The notes beneath the pieces were generated by a model, which was given only the letters and a program-made list of their open reading frames with translations, made no database searches and was not told the DNA's origin. A stretch of DNA of 13,494 nt from Clostridia bacterium. Lineage in GTDB: Bacteria; Bacillota; Clostridia; Christensenellales; CAG-917. Below are positions 1-7,245 of the stretch, piece by piece. The translations under genes were made by a program, and so were the position numbers. The first letter of the stretch is position 1, and each line of letters begins with the position of its first letter. The stretch is from NCBI GenBank assembly GCA_900769205.1, contig CAAGFS010000071.1, forward strand, positions 1-13,494, read 5' to 3'.

Positions 1-210
1 GACTACGGCGATCAAAGGGGCGGAACGCAGATCGTCATCACGCAACAAGCAGGGTTTGACGTCGCTCCCGTTTACGCAAAGGACGTGCTTGCAAACTACG
101 CGGAAAAATACTATATCGACTACGACGCGGTTGCACGCCTCATCGACGAAAGCCCCGACTACGACGGCACCGTCGCAAGGGGAGAGGGCAGACTGTGGAA
201 GCTCGACTGA
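1..210 (+). CDS. C-terminal end of an unrecognised protein (5' truncated)
   Basis: An open frame runs from the first base to a TGA at 208-210, giving the last 69 residues of a protein that begins outside the window. The reading is supported by the same codon style as the other genes (many GAC, GCG, GGC, CTC and AAC codons). The fragment is hydrophilic, rich in Asp and Tyr, and ends in ...GEGRLWKLD. I see no cysteine, no membrane segment and no motif that I can tie to a family, so I give no function. It ends about 85 bp before the adhE promoter and is probably a separate transcription unit. An alternative ATG frame at 56-262 covers the same DNA but is less protein-like (runs of Thr and Ser). 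Confidence 0.7.
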   Translation, partial: DYGDQRGGTQIVITQQAGFDVAPVYAKDVLANYAEKYYIDYDAVARLIDESPDYDGTVARGEGRLWKLD

Positions 211-243
211 CGCACAAATGCACAAAAACGATACATTTGCGCG
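211..243 (+). terminator. Possible weak terminator hairpin after the upstream gene
   Basis: Directly after the stop codon, CGCACAAATG (211-220) can pair with CATTTGCGCG (234-243) with one mismatch and a 13-nt loop. No T-run follows, so it would be a poor intrinsic terminator. It could instead be a processing hairpin or chance. Confidence 0.25.
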
Positions 244-294
244 CCATTGTCGATTATATTGATAAAAAAATATTGATATAACCGCAACATTCGC

Positions 295-323
295 TTGACA
301 CGCATTGCGCAAGTAGATATAAT
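295..323 (+). promoter_or_regulatory. Consensus sigma-A promoter of the adhE operon
   Basis: TTGACA at 295-300 and TATAAT at 318-323 are separated by exactly 17 bp, a perfect match to the housekeeping promoter. Transcription should start near 330, leaving a leader of about 75 nt before the adhE ATG at 407. A promoter this strong implies control by a repressor, and a palindrome sits exactly at the expected start site. Confidence 0.85.
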
Positions 324-327
324 TATA

Positions 328-345
328 TCGATAAATAGTTATCGA
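328..345. promoter_or_regulatory. Palindromic operator, Rex-like geometry, at the adhE transcription start
   Basis: TCGATAA-ATAG-TTATCGA is a perfect 7+4+7 inverted repeat lying 4 bp after the -10 box. The known Rex operator, TTGTTAA-NNNN-TTAACAA, has the same length, spacing and AT-rich inner half, and adhE is a classic Rex target that is derepressed when NADH is high. The bases at half-site positions 2 and 4 differ from that consensus, so Rex is an inference; another dimeric repressor is possible. Further half-sites lie at 350-356 (CCGATAA) and 364-370 (TCGATAA). Confidence 0.6.
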
Positions 346-406
346 ATGACCGATAAAATATAATCGATAACTCAAAAATCGACATCATTGACAGGAGAAC
401 ATCAAT

Positions 407-3022
407 ATGGAAGAAAGAACCCAAATCGTTGACGGCGTGGAAAAACTCGAAGAAGCGATTGCGCGAGTTCGCAGAGCGCAGAAAGAGTATGCAACCTTCA
501 CGCAAGAACAAGTGGACAAGATTTTCTTTGCCGCGGCAACCGCTGCAAACAAGATGAGAATCCCCCTTGCAAAACTTGCCGTTGAAGAAACGGGCATGGG
601 CATTGTCGAAGACAAGGTCATCAAAAACCACTATGCTTCGGAGTATATCTACAACGCGTACAGAAACGTCAGAACATGCGGAGTGCTCGAAGAAGACAAG
701 GCTTTCGGCACGATAAAGATTGCCGAACCCATCGGGCTCGTTGCGGCGGTTATCCCCACCACAAACCCGACTTCCACCGCGATTTTCAAGACGCTTCTTG
801 CTCTCAAAACGAGAAACGGCATCATCATCAGTCCGCACCCCAGAGCCAAAAAGTCCACGATTGCGGCGGCAAAAGTGGTGCTCGACGCGGCGGTTGAAGC
901 GGGCGCGCCGAAGAACATCATTGATTGGATCGACGTGCCGAGCCTCGAAATGACAAACCTTATCATGAAAGAAGCGGACGTCATTCTGGCAACGGGCGGT
1001 CCCGGCATGGTGAAGGCGGCGTATTCGAGCGGAAAACCCGCAATCGGCGTGGGCGCGGGCAACACTCCCGCAATCATCGACGACACCGCGGACGTCGTGC
1101 TTGCAGTCAACTCCATCATCCACTCCAAGACCTTTGACAACGGCATGATTTGCGCAAGCGAACAATCCGTCATCGTGCTCGACGGGGTTTACGACAAGGC
1201 GAAGAAAGAGTTTGCGGACAGAGGGTGCTATTTCCTTTCTCCCGAAGAAACCGAAAAGGTGCGCAAGACCATTCTCATCAACGGCGCTCTCAACGCGAAA
1301 ATCGTTGGACAAAAGCCCGTCACCATCGCAAAACTTGCGGGATTCGACGTCCCCGCCGATTCCAAAATCCTTATCGGTGAAGTGGAAAGCGTTGAACTCA
1401 GCGAAGAATTCGCGCACGAAAAACTCTCTCCCGTGCTTGCTATGTACAGAGCAAAGGACATCAACGACGCGTTTGACAAAGCGGAAAAACTGGTTGCGGA
1501 CGGCGGATACGGACACACTTCGTCCATATATCTCGACGCGGTCACTCAAAGAGCAAAACTCGACGAGTTTGCTTCGAGAATGAAGACTTGCCGCATTCTC
1601 GTCAACACTCCGTCTTCACAGGGCGGCATCGGCGATTTGTACAACTTCAAGCTCGCTCCGTCCCTTACGCTCGGTTGCGGTTCGTGGGGCGGAAACTCCG
1701 TTTCCGAAAACGTGGGCGTGAAACATCTCATCAACATCAAGACCGTTGCAATAAGGAGAGAAAATATGCTTTGGTTCAGAACACCGCAAAAGGTTTATAT
1801 AAAGAAAGGGTGCTTGCCCGTTGCTCTTGACGAGCTCAAAACCGTTATGGGCAAAAAGAAAGCGTTTATCGTGACCGACAGTTTCCTGTACAACAACGGT
1901 TATACGAAACCCATCACCGACAAACTCGACGAAATGGGCATACAACACACCACGTTCTTTGACGTCGCTCCCGACCCGACTCTCGCTTGCGCAAAGGAAG
2001 GCGCGGCGCAGATGAAGGCGTTCAAGCCCGACTGCATCATCGCTCTCGGCGGCGGCTCCGCAATGGACGCGGGCAAGATCATGTGGGTGATGTACGAGCA
2101 TCCCGAAGTTGACTTTATGGACATGGCAATGCGCTTTATGGACATAAGAAAGAGAGTTTACACTTTCCCCAAGATGGGCGAAAAGGCGTATTTCATCGCA
2201 ATCCCGACGTCCGCCGGCACCGGCTCGGAAGTCACTCCGTTTGCGGTCATCACCGACGAGAAGACGGGCGTGAAATATCCGCTTGCCGACTACGAACTGT
2301 TGCCGAATATGGCAATCGTTGACGCGGACTTCCACATGAGCGCGCCAAAGGGACTCACCGCCGCCAGCGGTATCGACGCAGTCACGCACGATCTCGAAGC
2401 GATTGCGGCAATGCTTGCAACCGACTATACCGACTCGCTTGCGATGCGCTCGCTCAAGATGATATTCGAATATCTCCCCAGAGCGTACGACAACGGTCCC
2501 AACGATCCCGAAGCAAGAGAAAAGATGGCAAACGCCGCCACTATGGCAGGTATGGCTTTTGCAAACGCGTTCCTCGGAGTGTGCCACTCCATGGCGCACA
2601 AACTCGGCGCGTTCCATCATCTCCCGCACGGCGTTGCAAACGCGCTTATGATTGACGAAGTGCTCCGTTTCAACGCAAGCGAAACCCCGAGAAAGATGGG
2701 CACCTTCCCGCAATACGCATATCCGCACACCCTTGCAAGATACGCGGAAGTGGCTGATTATCTCGGCATAAAGGGCAAAAACGACAAGGAAAAACTCAAC
2801 AATCTCATCAAAGCTATCGACGAGCTCAAAACAAAAGTCGGAATCAAGCCGACTATCAAGGATTACGTCCCCGACGAAAAAGACTTCCTTGACCGCCTTG
2901 ACGATATGGTGGAGCAAGCCTTCGACGATCAGTGCACGGGCGCAAACCCGAGATACCCGCTGATGAGCGAGATCAAACAAATGTATCTCAACGCTTACTA
3001 CGGCAAACACGTAGAAGTTTAA
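407..3022 (+). CDS. adhE: Bifunctional acetaldehyde-CoA/alcohol dehydrogenase AdhE
   Basis: This 871-residue cytoplasmic enzyme reduces acetyl-CoA to acetaldehyde and then to ethanol, using two NADH per acetyl-CoA. It is the main ethanol-forming and NADH-recycling step of many anaerobes. The N-terminal half (about 1-440) is a CoA-acylating aldehyde dehydrogenase, with the nucleotide-site motif GVGAGNTP and catalytic Cys249 in NGMICASEQ. The C-terminal half (about 455-871) is an iron-dependent alcohol dehydrogenase, with GGGSAMDAGK, PTSAGTGSE, and putative Fe ligands Asp657, His661, His727 and His741, offset by a constant four residues from E. coli AdhE. Length is close to the usual 860-900, so the gene looks intact. 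The start is fixed by AGGAG about 10 bp upstream (391-396 region). It is the first gene after the 295-323 promoter and probably heads an operon with the following genes, 23 bp downstream. AdhE proteins form long helical filaments (spirosomes). Confidence 0.98.
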   Translation: MEERTQIVDGVEKLEEAIARVRRAQKEYATFTQEQVDKIFFAAATAANKMRIPLAKLAVEETGMGIVEDKVIKNHYASEYIYNAYRNVRTCGVLEEDKAFGTIKIAEPIGLVAAVIPTTNPTSTAIFKTLLALKTRNGIIISPHPRAKKSTIAAAKVVLDAAVEAGAPKNIIDWIDVPSLEMTNLIMKEADVILATGGPGMVKAAYSSGKPAIGVGAGNTPAIIDDTADVVLAVNSIIHSKTFDNGMICASEQSVIVLDGVYDKAKKEFADRGCYFLSPEETEKVRKTILINGALNAKIVGQKPVTIAKLAGFDVPADSKILIGEVESVELSEEFAHEKLSPVLAMYRAKDINDAFDKAEKLVADGGYGHTSSIYLDAVTQRAKLDEFASRMKTCRILVNTPSSQGGIGDLYNFKLAPSLTLGCGSWGGNSVSENVGVKHLINIKTVAIRRENMLWFRTPQKVYIKKGCLPVALDELKTVMGKKKAFIVTDSFLYNNGYTKPITDKLDEMGIQHTTFFDVAPDPTLACAKEGAAQMKAFKPDCIIALGGGSAMDAGKIMWVMYEHPEVDFMDMAMRFMDIRKRVYTFPKMGEKAYFIAIPTSAGTGSEVTPFAVITDEKTGVKYPLADYELLPNMAIVDADFHMSAPKGLTAASGIDAVTHDLEAIAAMLATDYTDSLAMRSLKMIFEYLPRAYDNGPNDPEAREKMANAATMAGMAFANAFLGVCHSMAHKLGAFHHLPHGVANALMIDEVLRFNASETPRKMGTFPQYAYPHTLARYAEVADYLGIKGKNDKEKLNNLIKAIDELKTKVGIKPTIKDYVPDEKDFLDRLDDMVEQAFDDQCTGANPRYPLMSEIKQMYLNAYYGKHVEV

Positions 3023-3045
3023 GTGGAAAAATAAAGGAGAATGTT

Positions 3046-3795
3046 ATGAATCTTGACAGAATTATAGCCGTGAGAACCAACAAGACGGTTTACCGCGACG
3101 GCGACAATTGCGTGAAACTCTTCGACGAAGATTTCTCCAAGGTGGACGTGCTCAACGAAGCTCTCAATCAGGCGAGAGTGGAAGAAACGGGACTCAACGT
3201 GCCGAAGATCATCGAAGTGACCAAGATAAACGGCAAGTGGGCAATCGTGTCCGAGTTTATCAAGGGCAAGACTCTTGACAGACTTATGCAGGAAAATCCC
3301 GACAAAAAGGACGAGTATCTTGAAAAGTTCGTTGACCTTCAACTTCTCGTTCAGTCCAAAAAATGCCCCCTTCTCACGAAACTTCGCGACAAGATGAACA
3401 GAAAGATCAATTTGACCGACCTTGACGACGCGGTGAAGTACGAGCTTCATACGAGACTTGAAGGCATGCCCAAGCACAACAAACTCTGCCACGGCGACTT
3501 CAACCCGTCCAACGTCATCATCACCGACGACGGACAGGCGTATTTCCTCGACTGGTCGCACGCGACGCAAGGCAACGCGTCCGCGGACGTGGCGAGGACG
3601 TATATGCTTTTCCTGCTTGCCGGCGACGCGGAAGCGGCGGAAAAATATCTCGATTTGTTCTGCCAAAAGAGCGGAACGGAAAAGAAGTACGTTCAGAAAT
3701 GGATGCCCATCGTCGCGGCGTCGCAATCTGTCAAAGGCAACGAGAAAGAACACGACTTCCTTATGTCGTGGGTGGACGTTGCCGAGTTCCAATAA
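3046..3795 (+). CDS. APH/choline-kinase-fold phosphotransferase, substrate unknown
   Basis: This 249-residue protein has the aminoglycoside phosphotransferase/choline kinase fold. The catalytic loop HGDFNPSN (His149, Asp151 as likely base, Asn156) and the metal-binding FLDWSHA (Asp169) are both intact, so it should transfer phosphate from ATP. The N-lobe (about 1-95) includes VSEFIKGKTLDRL at the hinge, typical of the family. The substrate cannot be read from sequence: relatives act on choline, thiamine, small sugars, antibiotics or proteins. Its place between adhE and hydrogen-sensing genes argues against drug resistance. ATG at 3046 follows AAAGGAGAA by a normal distance; an in-frame ATG at 2932 lies deep inside adhE and has no ribosome site. 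The gene is 23 bp after adhE and 17 bp before the next gene, so it is probably cotranscribed. Confidence 0.85.
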   Translation: MNLDRIIAVRTNKTVYRDGDNCVKLFDEDFSKVDVLNEALNQARVEETGLNVPKIIEVTKINGKWAIVSEFIKGKTLDRLMQENPDKKDEYLEKFVDLQLLVQSKKCPLLTKLRDKMNRKINLTDLDDAVKYELHTRLEGMPKHNKLCHGDFNPSNVIITDDGQAYFLDWSHATQGNASADVARTYMLFLLAGDAEAAEKYLDLFCQKSGTEKKYVQKWMPIVAASQSVKGNEKEHDFLMSWVDVAEFQ

Positions 3796-3812
3796 TCACA
3801 AGGGGTTACGTT

Positions 3813-4055
3813 ATGAGAATTACGGTGTGTATCGGCAGTTCCTGCCACATCAAAGGCTCGCGTCAGGTCGTCGAGCAGTTGCAAAATCTCATCGCAGACA
3901 ACGATCTCAAAGACAAGGTCGAGCTTGGCGGCACTTTCTGTATGGGCAAGTGCCAGCAAGGCGTCTGCGTGAGCGTGGACGAAGCGTTTTTCTCGGTCTC
4001 TCCCGAGACGACGCAGGAGTTCTTTGACAAAGAGATACTTGCAAAGGTACGATAA
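3813..4055 (+). CDS. Thioredoxin-like [2Fe-2S] ferredoxin (NuoE/HydC-like), copy 1
   Basis: This 80-residue protein matches the thioredoxin-fold [2Fe-2S] domain found in NuoE and in small subunits of bifurcating hydrogenases. The four likely cluster ligands are Cys6, Cys11 (CIGSSC) and Cys43, Cys47 (CMGKC), the family's Cx4C...Cx3C pattern; Cys52 is extra. It contains only this domain and lacks the N-terminal helical bundle of full NuoE (about 160 residues). It probably carries single electrons to or from a partner, here plausibly the sensory hydrogenase two genes downstream. The ATG at 3813 follows an AAGGGG site. It lies 17 bp after the kinase-like gene and 3 bp before a paralogue about 40% identical by eye. 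Confidence 0.88.
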   Translation: MRITVCIGSSCHIKGSRQVVEQLQNLIADNDLKDKVELGGTFCMGKCQQGVCVSVDEAFFSVSPETTQEFFDKEILAKVR

Positions 4056-4058
4056 AGT

Positions 4059-4322
4059 ATGGTTATAGTTCAAATATGCGTTGGCAGCGCCTGTCATCTC
4101 AAAGGCTCGCAGGACGTGGTGGAGATGTTCAGGACAGAAATACAAAACCGCAATCTCGAGGACGAGATAGTGCTTGCGGGGAGCTTTTGCCTTGGCAAAT
4201 GCAACCGCGTGGGCGTGACGGTGTCTGTCAACGACGACGTTTATATCGGCGTCACGAAGGAGAGTTTTTCGGATTTCTTCAAGGAACGCGTCCTTCCGCT
4301 CGTAGAAGCCGACAGGAGTTGA
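4059..4322 (+). CDS. Thioredoxin-like [2Fe-2S] ferredoxin (NuoE/HydC-like), copy 2
   Basis: This 87-residue paralogue of the preceding gene has predicted cluster ligands Cys7 and Cys12 (CVGSAC) and Cys44 and Cys48 (CLGKC). It shares the CxGSxCHxKGS and FCxGKC blocks with copy 1, indicating a tandem duplication followed by divergence. The two are separated by 3 bp and must be cotranscribed. It ends 1 bp before the start of the sensory hydrogenase, whose ribosome site (AGGAG, about 4313-4317) lies within this gene, suggesting translational coupling. Role inferred: electron transfer to or from the HydS-like protein; a structural role in a sensory complex is equally possible. Confidence 0.88.
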   Translation: MVIVQICVGSACHLKGSQDVVEMFRTEIQNRNLEDEIVLAGSFCLGKCNRVGVTVSVNDDVYIGVTKESFSDFFKERVLPLVEADRS

Positions 4323-4323
4323 T

Positions 4324-5997
4324 ATGGATTGTCTTACGCTGAAAAAATCAAACTGCAAAAACTGCTACAAATGTATCAGGCATTGCCCCGTAAAAGCCAT
4401 TCGCTTTTCGGGAAATCAGGCGCATATCATCGGTGACGAGTGCATTTTGTGCGGGCACTGCTTCGTGGTGTGCCCGCAAAACGCAAAAGAGATCGTCAAC
4501 GAAACGGAAAAGGTCAAAGTGCTCATCAATTCGGGCGACCCCGTTTACGTCAGCCTTGCTCCGTCCTTCGTTGCAAACTACGAAGGCGTGGGCATAGAGT
4601 CTATGCGCGAAGCTCTCAAAAAACTCGGCTTTGCAGACGTTGAAGAAACCGCTTTGGGTGCAACCGTCGTCAAAAACGAGTACGACAGATTGTTGAGAGA
4701 AGAAAAACGCGATATAGTCATCTCGTCTTGCTGCCACACGGTCAACCTGCTCATTCAGAAGTATTTCCCCACCGTGTTGCCCTATCTTGCGGACGTGCTT
4801 TCGCCCATGCAGGCGCACTGCACGGACATCAAGAAAAGACACCCCGGCGCAAAGACGGTGTTTATCGGTCCTTGCGTCGCAAAAAAGGACGAAGCCCAGC
4901 ATTATCAGGGCATAGTGGACGCGGTGCTCACCTATGAAGAATTGACGGAATGGCTCAACAAAGAAGGCGTCGTGCTCAAAAAAGAGATCGACTCCTTGCA
5001 GGAGAGCAGAGCGAGATTCTTCCCGACGACGGGCGGTATTCTCAAAACCATGCCCCTCGACGCGCCCGGATACGACTATCTTGCAATCGACGGCATAGAA
5101 AACTGCATTTCCGCGCTCAAAGACATCGAGCAGGGCAACATACATCACGCCTTTATCGAGATGTCGTCCTGCGTGGGAAGTTGCGTGGGCGGTCCCGTTA
5201 TGGAAAAATATCATCCGTCCCCCGTCAGAGAGTATCTTGCGGTGGCAAACTATGCGGGAGATAAGGACTTCGACGTTCCGCAACCCGACAAAAACGAAGT
5301 GAGAAAACGCTTCTCGTTTATCGAGCGTCAGCGCAAAATGCCGACGGAAGACGAGATTGCGGCAGCCCTTCGTCAGATGGGCAAAACCAGCAAGAAGGAC
5401 GAGCTTAACTGCGGAAGCTGCGGATACAACACTTGCAGAGAAAAGGCTATTGCCATCTGTCAGGGCAAGGCGGAAGTGTCGATGTGTCTGCCGTTTTTGA
5501 AAGACAAAGCGGAAGGCTTTTCGGACAGAATCGTCAACAATACGCCCAACGGCATCATCGTGCTCAACGATTCGTTTGAAGTGCAACAGATAAACACCGC
5601 CGCAAGGAAGATTATGAACATACGCTCATCTTCCGACGTGCTCGGTGAAAACGTCGTGCGGATTATGGACCCCAAAGTGTTCTACGAAGTGCAGAAACGC
5701 AAGTTTAACGTGCACGATCGCAGACTTTATCTTGCCGAATACAAAAGATACATAGAATTGACGGTCATCTACGACAACGACAATCATCTTTATATCGGCA
5801 TAATGCGCGACATCACCGACGAAGAAAACGAGAGAGAAAAGAAGGAAAGCATTTCAAGACAAACCATCGAAACCGCGGATAAAGTGGTTGACAAACAGAT
5901 GCGTATCGTGCAGGAAATTGCGTCCTTGCTCGGCGAAACGGCGGCGGAAACGAAGATTGCTTTGACAAAATTGAAGGAGTCTATCAAAGATGAATGA
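4324..5997 (+). CDS. hydS: Sensory-type [FeFe] hydrogenase with PAS domain (HydS-like, group C)
   Basis: This 557-residue cytoplasmic protein has domains in this order: a two-[4Fe-4S] ferredoxin (Cys11, 14, 17, 21 and Cys40, 43, 46, 50); an [FeFe]-hydrogenase large domain (about 72-335); a small Fe-S domain (Cys363, 366, 371, 388); a PAS domain (about 401-500); and a charged helical tail (about 503-557). Putative H-cluster ligands Cys137, Cys184, Cys283 and Cys287 are all present, so it should hold an H-cluster. The surroundings differ from catalytic enzymes: SSCCH instead of TSCCP, GPC instead of MPC, and SSCVGSC instead of MACxGGC. This domain set is that of group C (sensory) [FeFe] hydrogenases, thought to sense H2 or redox state rather than turn it over fast. 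There is no kinase or DNA-binding domain, so output must pass to a partner; the next gene, a phosphatase overlapping by 8 bp, is the obvious candidate. The symbol follows usage for Ruminococcus HydS and is by analogy. Confidence 0.9.
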   Translation: MDCLTLKKSNCKNCYKCIRHCPVKAIRFSGNQAHIIGDECILCGHCFVVCPQNAKEIVNETEKVKVLINSGDPVYVSLAPSFVANYEGVGIESMREALKKLGFADVEETALGATVVKNEYDRLLREEKRDIVISSCCHTVNLLIQKYFPTVLPYLADVLSPMQAHCTDIKKRHPGAKTVFIGPCVAKKDEAQHYQGIVDAVLTYEELTEWLNKEGVVLKKEIDSLQESRARFFPTTGGILKTMPLDAPGYDYLAIDGIENCISALKDIEQGNIHHAFIEMSSCVGSCVGGPVMEKYHPSPVREYLAVANYAGDKDFDVPQPDKNEVRKRFSFIERQRKMPTEDEIAAALRQMGKTSKKDELNCGSCGYNTCREKAIAICQGKAEVSMCLPFLKDKAEGFSDRIVNNTPNGIIVLNDSFEVQQINTAARKIMNIRSSSDVLGENVVRIMDPKVFYEVQKRKFNVHDRRLYLAEYKRYIELTVIYDNDNHLYIGIMRDITDEENEREKKESISRQTIETADKVVDKQMRIVQEIASLLGETAAETKIALTKLKESIKDE

Positions 5998-7162
5998 CTT
6001 GTGTGCCGACATCGGCTACAAAAGCATAAATCACGTCGGAGAACAACTGTGCGGAGATCACGTTGACGTCGTCAATCAAGGCGAAGACTCAACCGTCATC
6101 GTGCTTGCCGACGGGCTTGGAAGCGGAGTGAAAGCAAGCATCCTTTCAACGCTTACGAGCAAAATCATTTCCACCATGATGGCGGAAGGACTGACGCTCG
6201 AGGACTGCGTGGAAACCATTGCCGCAACCCTTCCTATATGCTCGGTGCGAGGCGTGGCGTATTCCACCTTTACAATCGTGCATCTCGTCAACAACCGCGA
6301 AGCGGAGCTTATCCAATACGACAATCCGCAAATCATCCTTCTGCGCGACGGACAGAACTACGAATATCCGCGCACGGAGATGAACATCGGCGGAAAAAAG
6401 ATTTTCAAATCGACCGTGAGTTTGTGCGAAAACGACGTTTTCGTGCTTATGAGCGACGGTTGTCCGCACGCGGGGCTTGGAGTGTCCTACAACTTCGGCT
6501 GGAAAAGGGAAGATATAATTTCCTTTATGGAAAGCATAAGCATGGTGGGATACACCGCAAAGACGCTCTCGACGATTCTCGTGGACGAGTGCAACAGGCT
6601 CTACGGCGAAAGACCGGGCGACGATACCACCGCGTGCGTGATACGCATACGCAAGCGCGAGCCGATGAACATCCTTTTCGGCCCGCCGTCCAACCCCGAC
6701 GATTGCGACAGAATGATGTCCTTGTTCTTCTCAAAGGAAGGCAAGCACATCGTGTGCGGAGGCACCACGTCGTCGATTGCCGCAAAGTATCTCGGCAAGC
6801 CTTGCCGCGCGACGCTCAATTTCGAAGCGCCCGACGTCCCGCCCATATCCGAAATAGAAGGCGTGGATCTCGTCACGGAAGGAGTCATCACGGTCAACAA
6901 AGTGCTGACTTTTGCAAAAGACTATCTCAAAGACAACGAAACTTATTCGCAATGGAGTTTCAAGCGCGACGGCGCGTCGCTTATGGCAAGATTGCTCTTT
7001 GAAGAAGCAACCGACATCAACTTCTTCGTGGGCAGAGCGATAAACCCCGCGCACCAGAACCCCGACCTGCCCATCAATTTCAGCATCAAGATGAATCTTG
7101 TCAAAGAATTGTCCGACTGCCTGAACAAAATGGGCAAACGCATAAAGGTGGCGTATTTCTGA
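5990..7162 (+). CDS. PP2C/SpoIIE-family serine phosphatase, likely HydS output
   Basis: The 390-residue protein begins with a SpoIIE-type PP2C phosphatase domain (about 1-222). Likely metal-binding acidic residues are Asp23, Asp41 (ADGLGSG), Asp156 (LMSDG) and Asp211/Asp212 (PGDDTT), all at family positions, so it should be active on phosphoserine or phosphothreonine, in such families often on an anti-anti-sigma (STAS) protein. Residues about 226-390 form an extra domain that I cannot assign, with a glycine-containing HIVCGGTTSS segment. There is no membrane segment. The start at 5990 overlaps the 3' end of hydS by 8 bp and is preceded by AAGGAG (about 5974-5979), indicating translational coupling. 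Phosphatases next to PAS-containing [FeFe] hydrogenases are a known association. No STAS protein, anti-sigma kinase or sigma factor is visible here, so the target is elsewhere, unless it is phosphorylated by the APH-fold kinase of this operon, which is speculation. Confidence 0.88.
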   Translation: MNDLCADIGYKSINHVGEQLCGDHVDVVNQGEDSTVIVLADGLGSGVKASILSTLTSKIISTMMAEGLTLEDCVETIAATLPICSVRGVAYSTFTIVHLVNNREAELIQYDNPQIILLRDGQNYEYPRTEMNIGGKKIFKSTVSLCENDVFVLMSDGCPHAGLGVSYNFGWKREDIISFMESISMVGYTAKTLSTILVDECNRLYGERPGDDTTACVIRIRKREPMNILFGPPSNPDDCDRMMSLFFSKEGKHIVCGGTTSSIAAKYLGKPCRATLNFEAPDVPPISEIEGVDLVTEGVITVNKVLTFAKDYLKDNETYSQWSFKRDGASLMARLLFEEATDINFFVGRAINPAHQNPDLPINFSIKMNLVKELSDCLNKMGKRIKVAYF

Positions 7163-7226
7163 TGAAGCGCCTTGCAAAAAATCGCTCCCCGAAGGAAAGA
7201 TTCGACGTATATTTGCAAAAGGTGCG

Positions 7227-7245
7227 AAAAAAGCGTTGCTTTTTT
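7227..7245. repeat. 19-bp perfect inverted repeat overlapping the hydA promoter
   Basis: AAAAAAGC-GTT-GCTTTTTT is a perfect 8-bp inverted repeat with a 3-nt centre. It covers the -35 box of the promoter at 7236-7263, so a bound protein would block RNA polymerase. As RNA it would form only a weak A-U hairpin, so a terminator for the preceding operon is possible but less convincing. Confidence 0.45.

Noticed and set aside
56..262. Open frame of 68 codons at the window start
   Set aside because: It overlaps the better frame 1-210, is dominated by Thr, Ser and Arg, and has no ribosome site.
323..1549. Long antisense open frame (408 codons) opposite adhE, and similar ones at 1616-3010, 4348-5586, 7247-8179 and 10498-12129
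   Set aside because: Each is a mirror of a well-recognised + strand gene; the codon bias of this genome leaves few stops on the opposite strand. The translations are rich in Arg, His, Phe and Val with no family motif and have no proper ribosome sites.
2932..3045. N-terminal extension of the APH-fold kinase starting inside adhE
   Set aside because: It lies in a shifted frame within the conserved adhE 3' end and has no ribosome site, whereas AAAGGAGAA stands before 3046.
3046..3795. Antibiotic resistance gene (aminoglycoside phosphotransferase)
   Set aside because: Only the general fold motifs are present; the operon context is fermentation and hydrogen sensing, and there are no signs of mobility.
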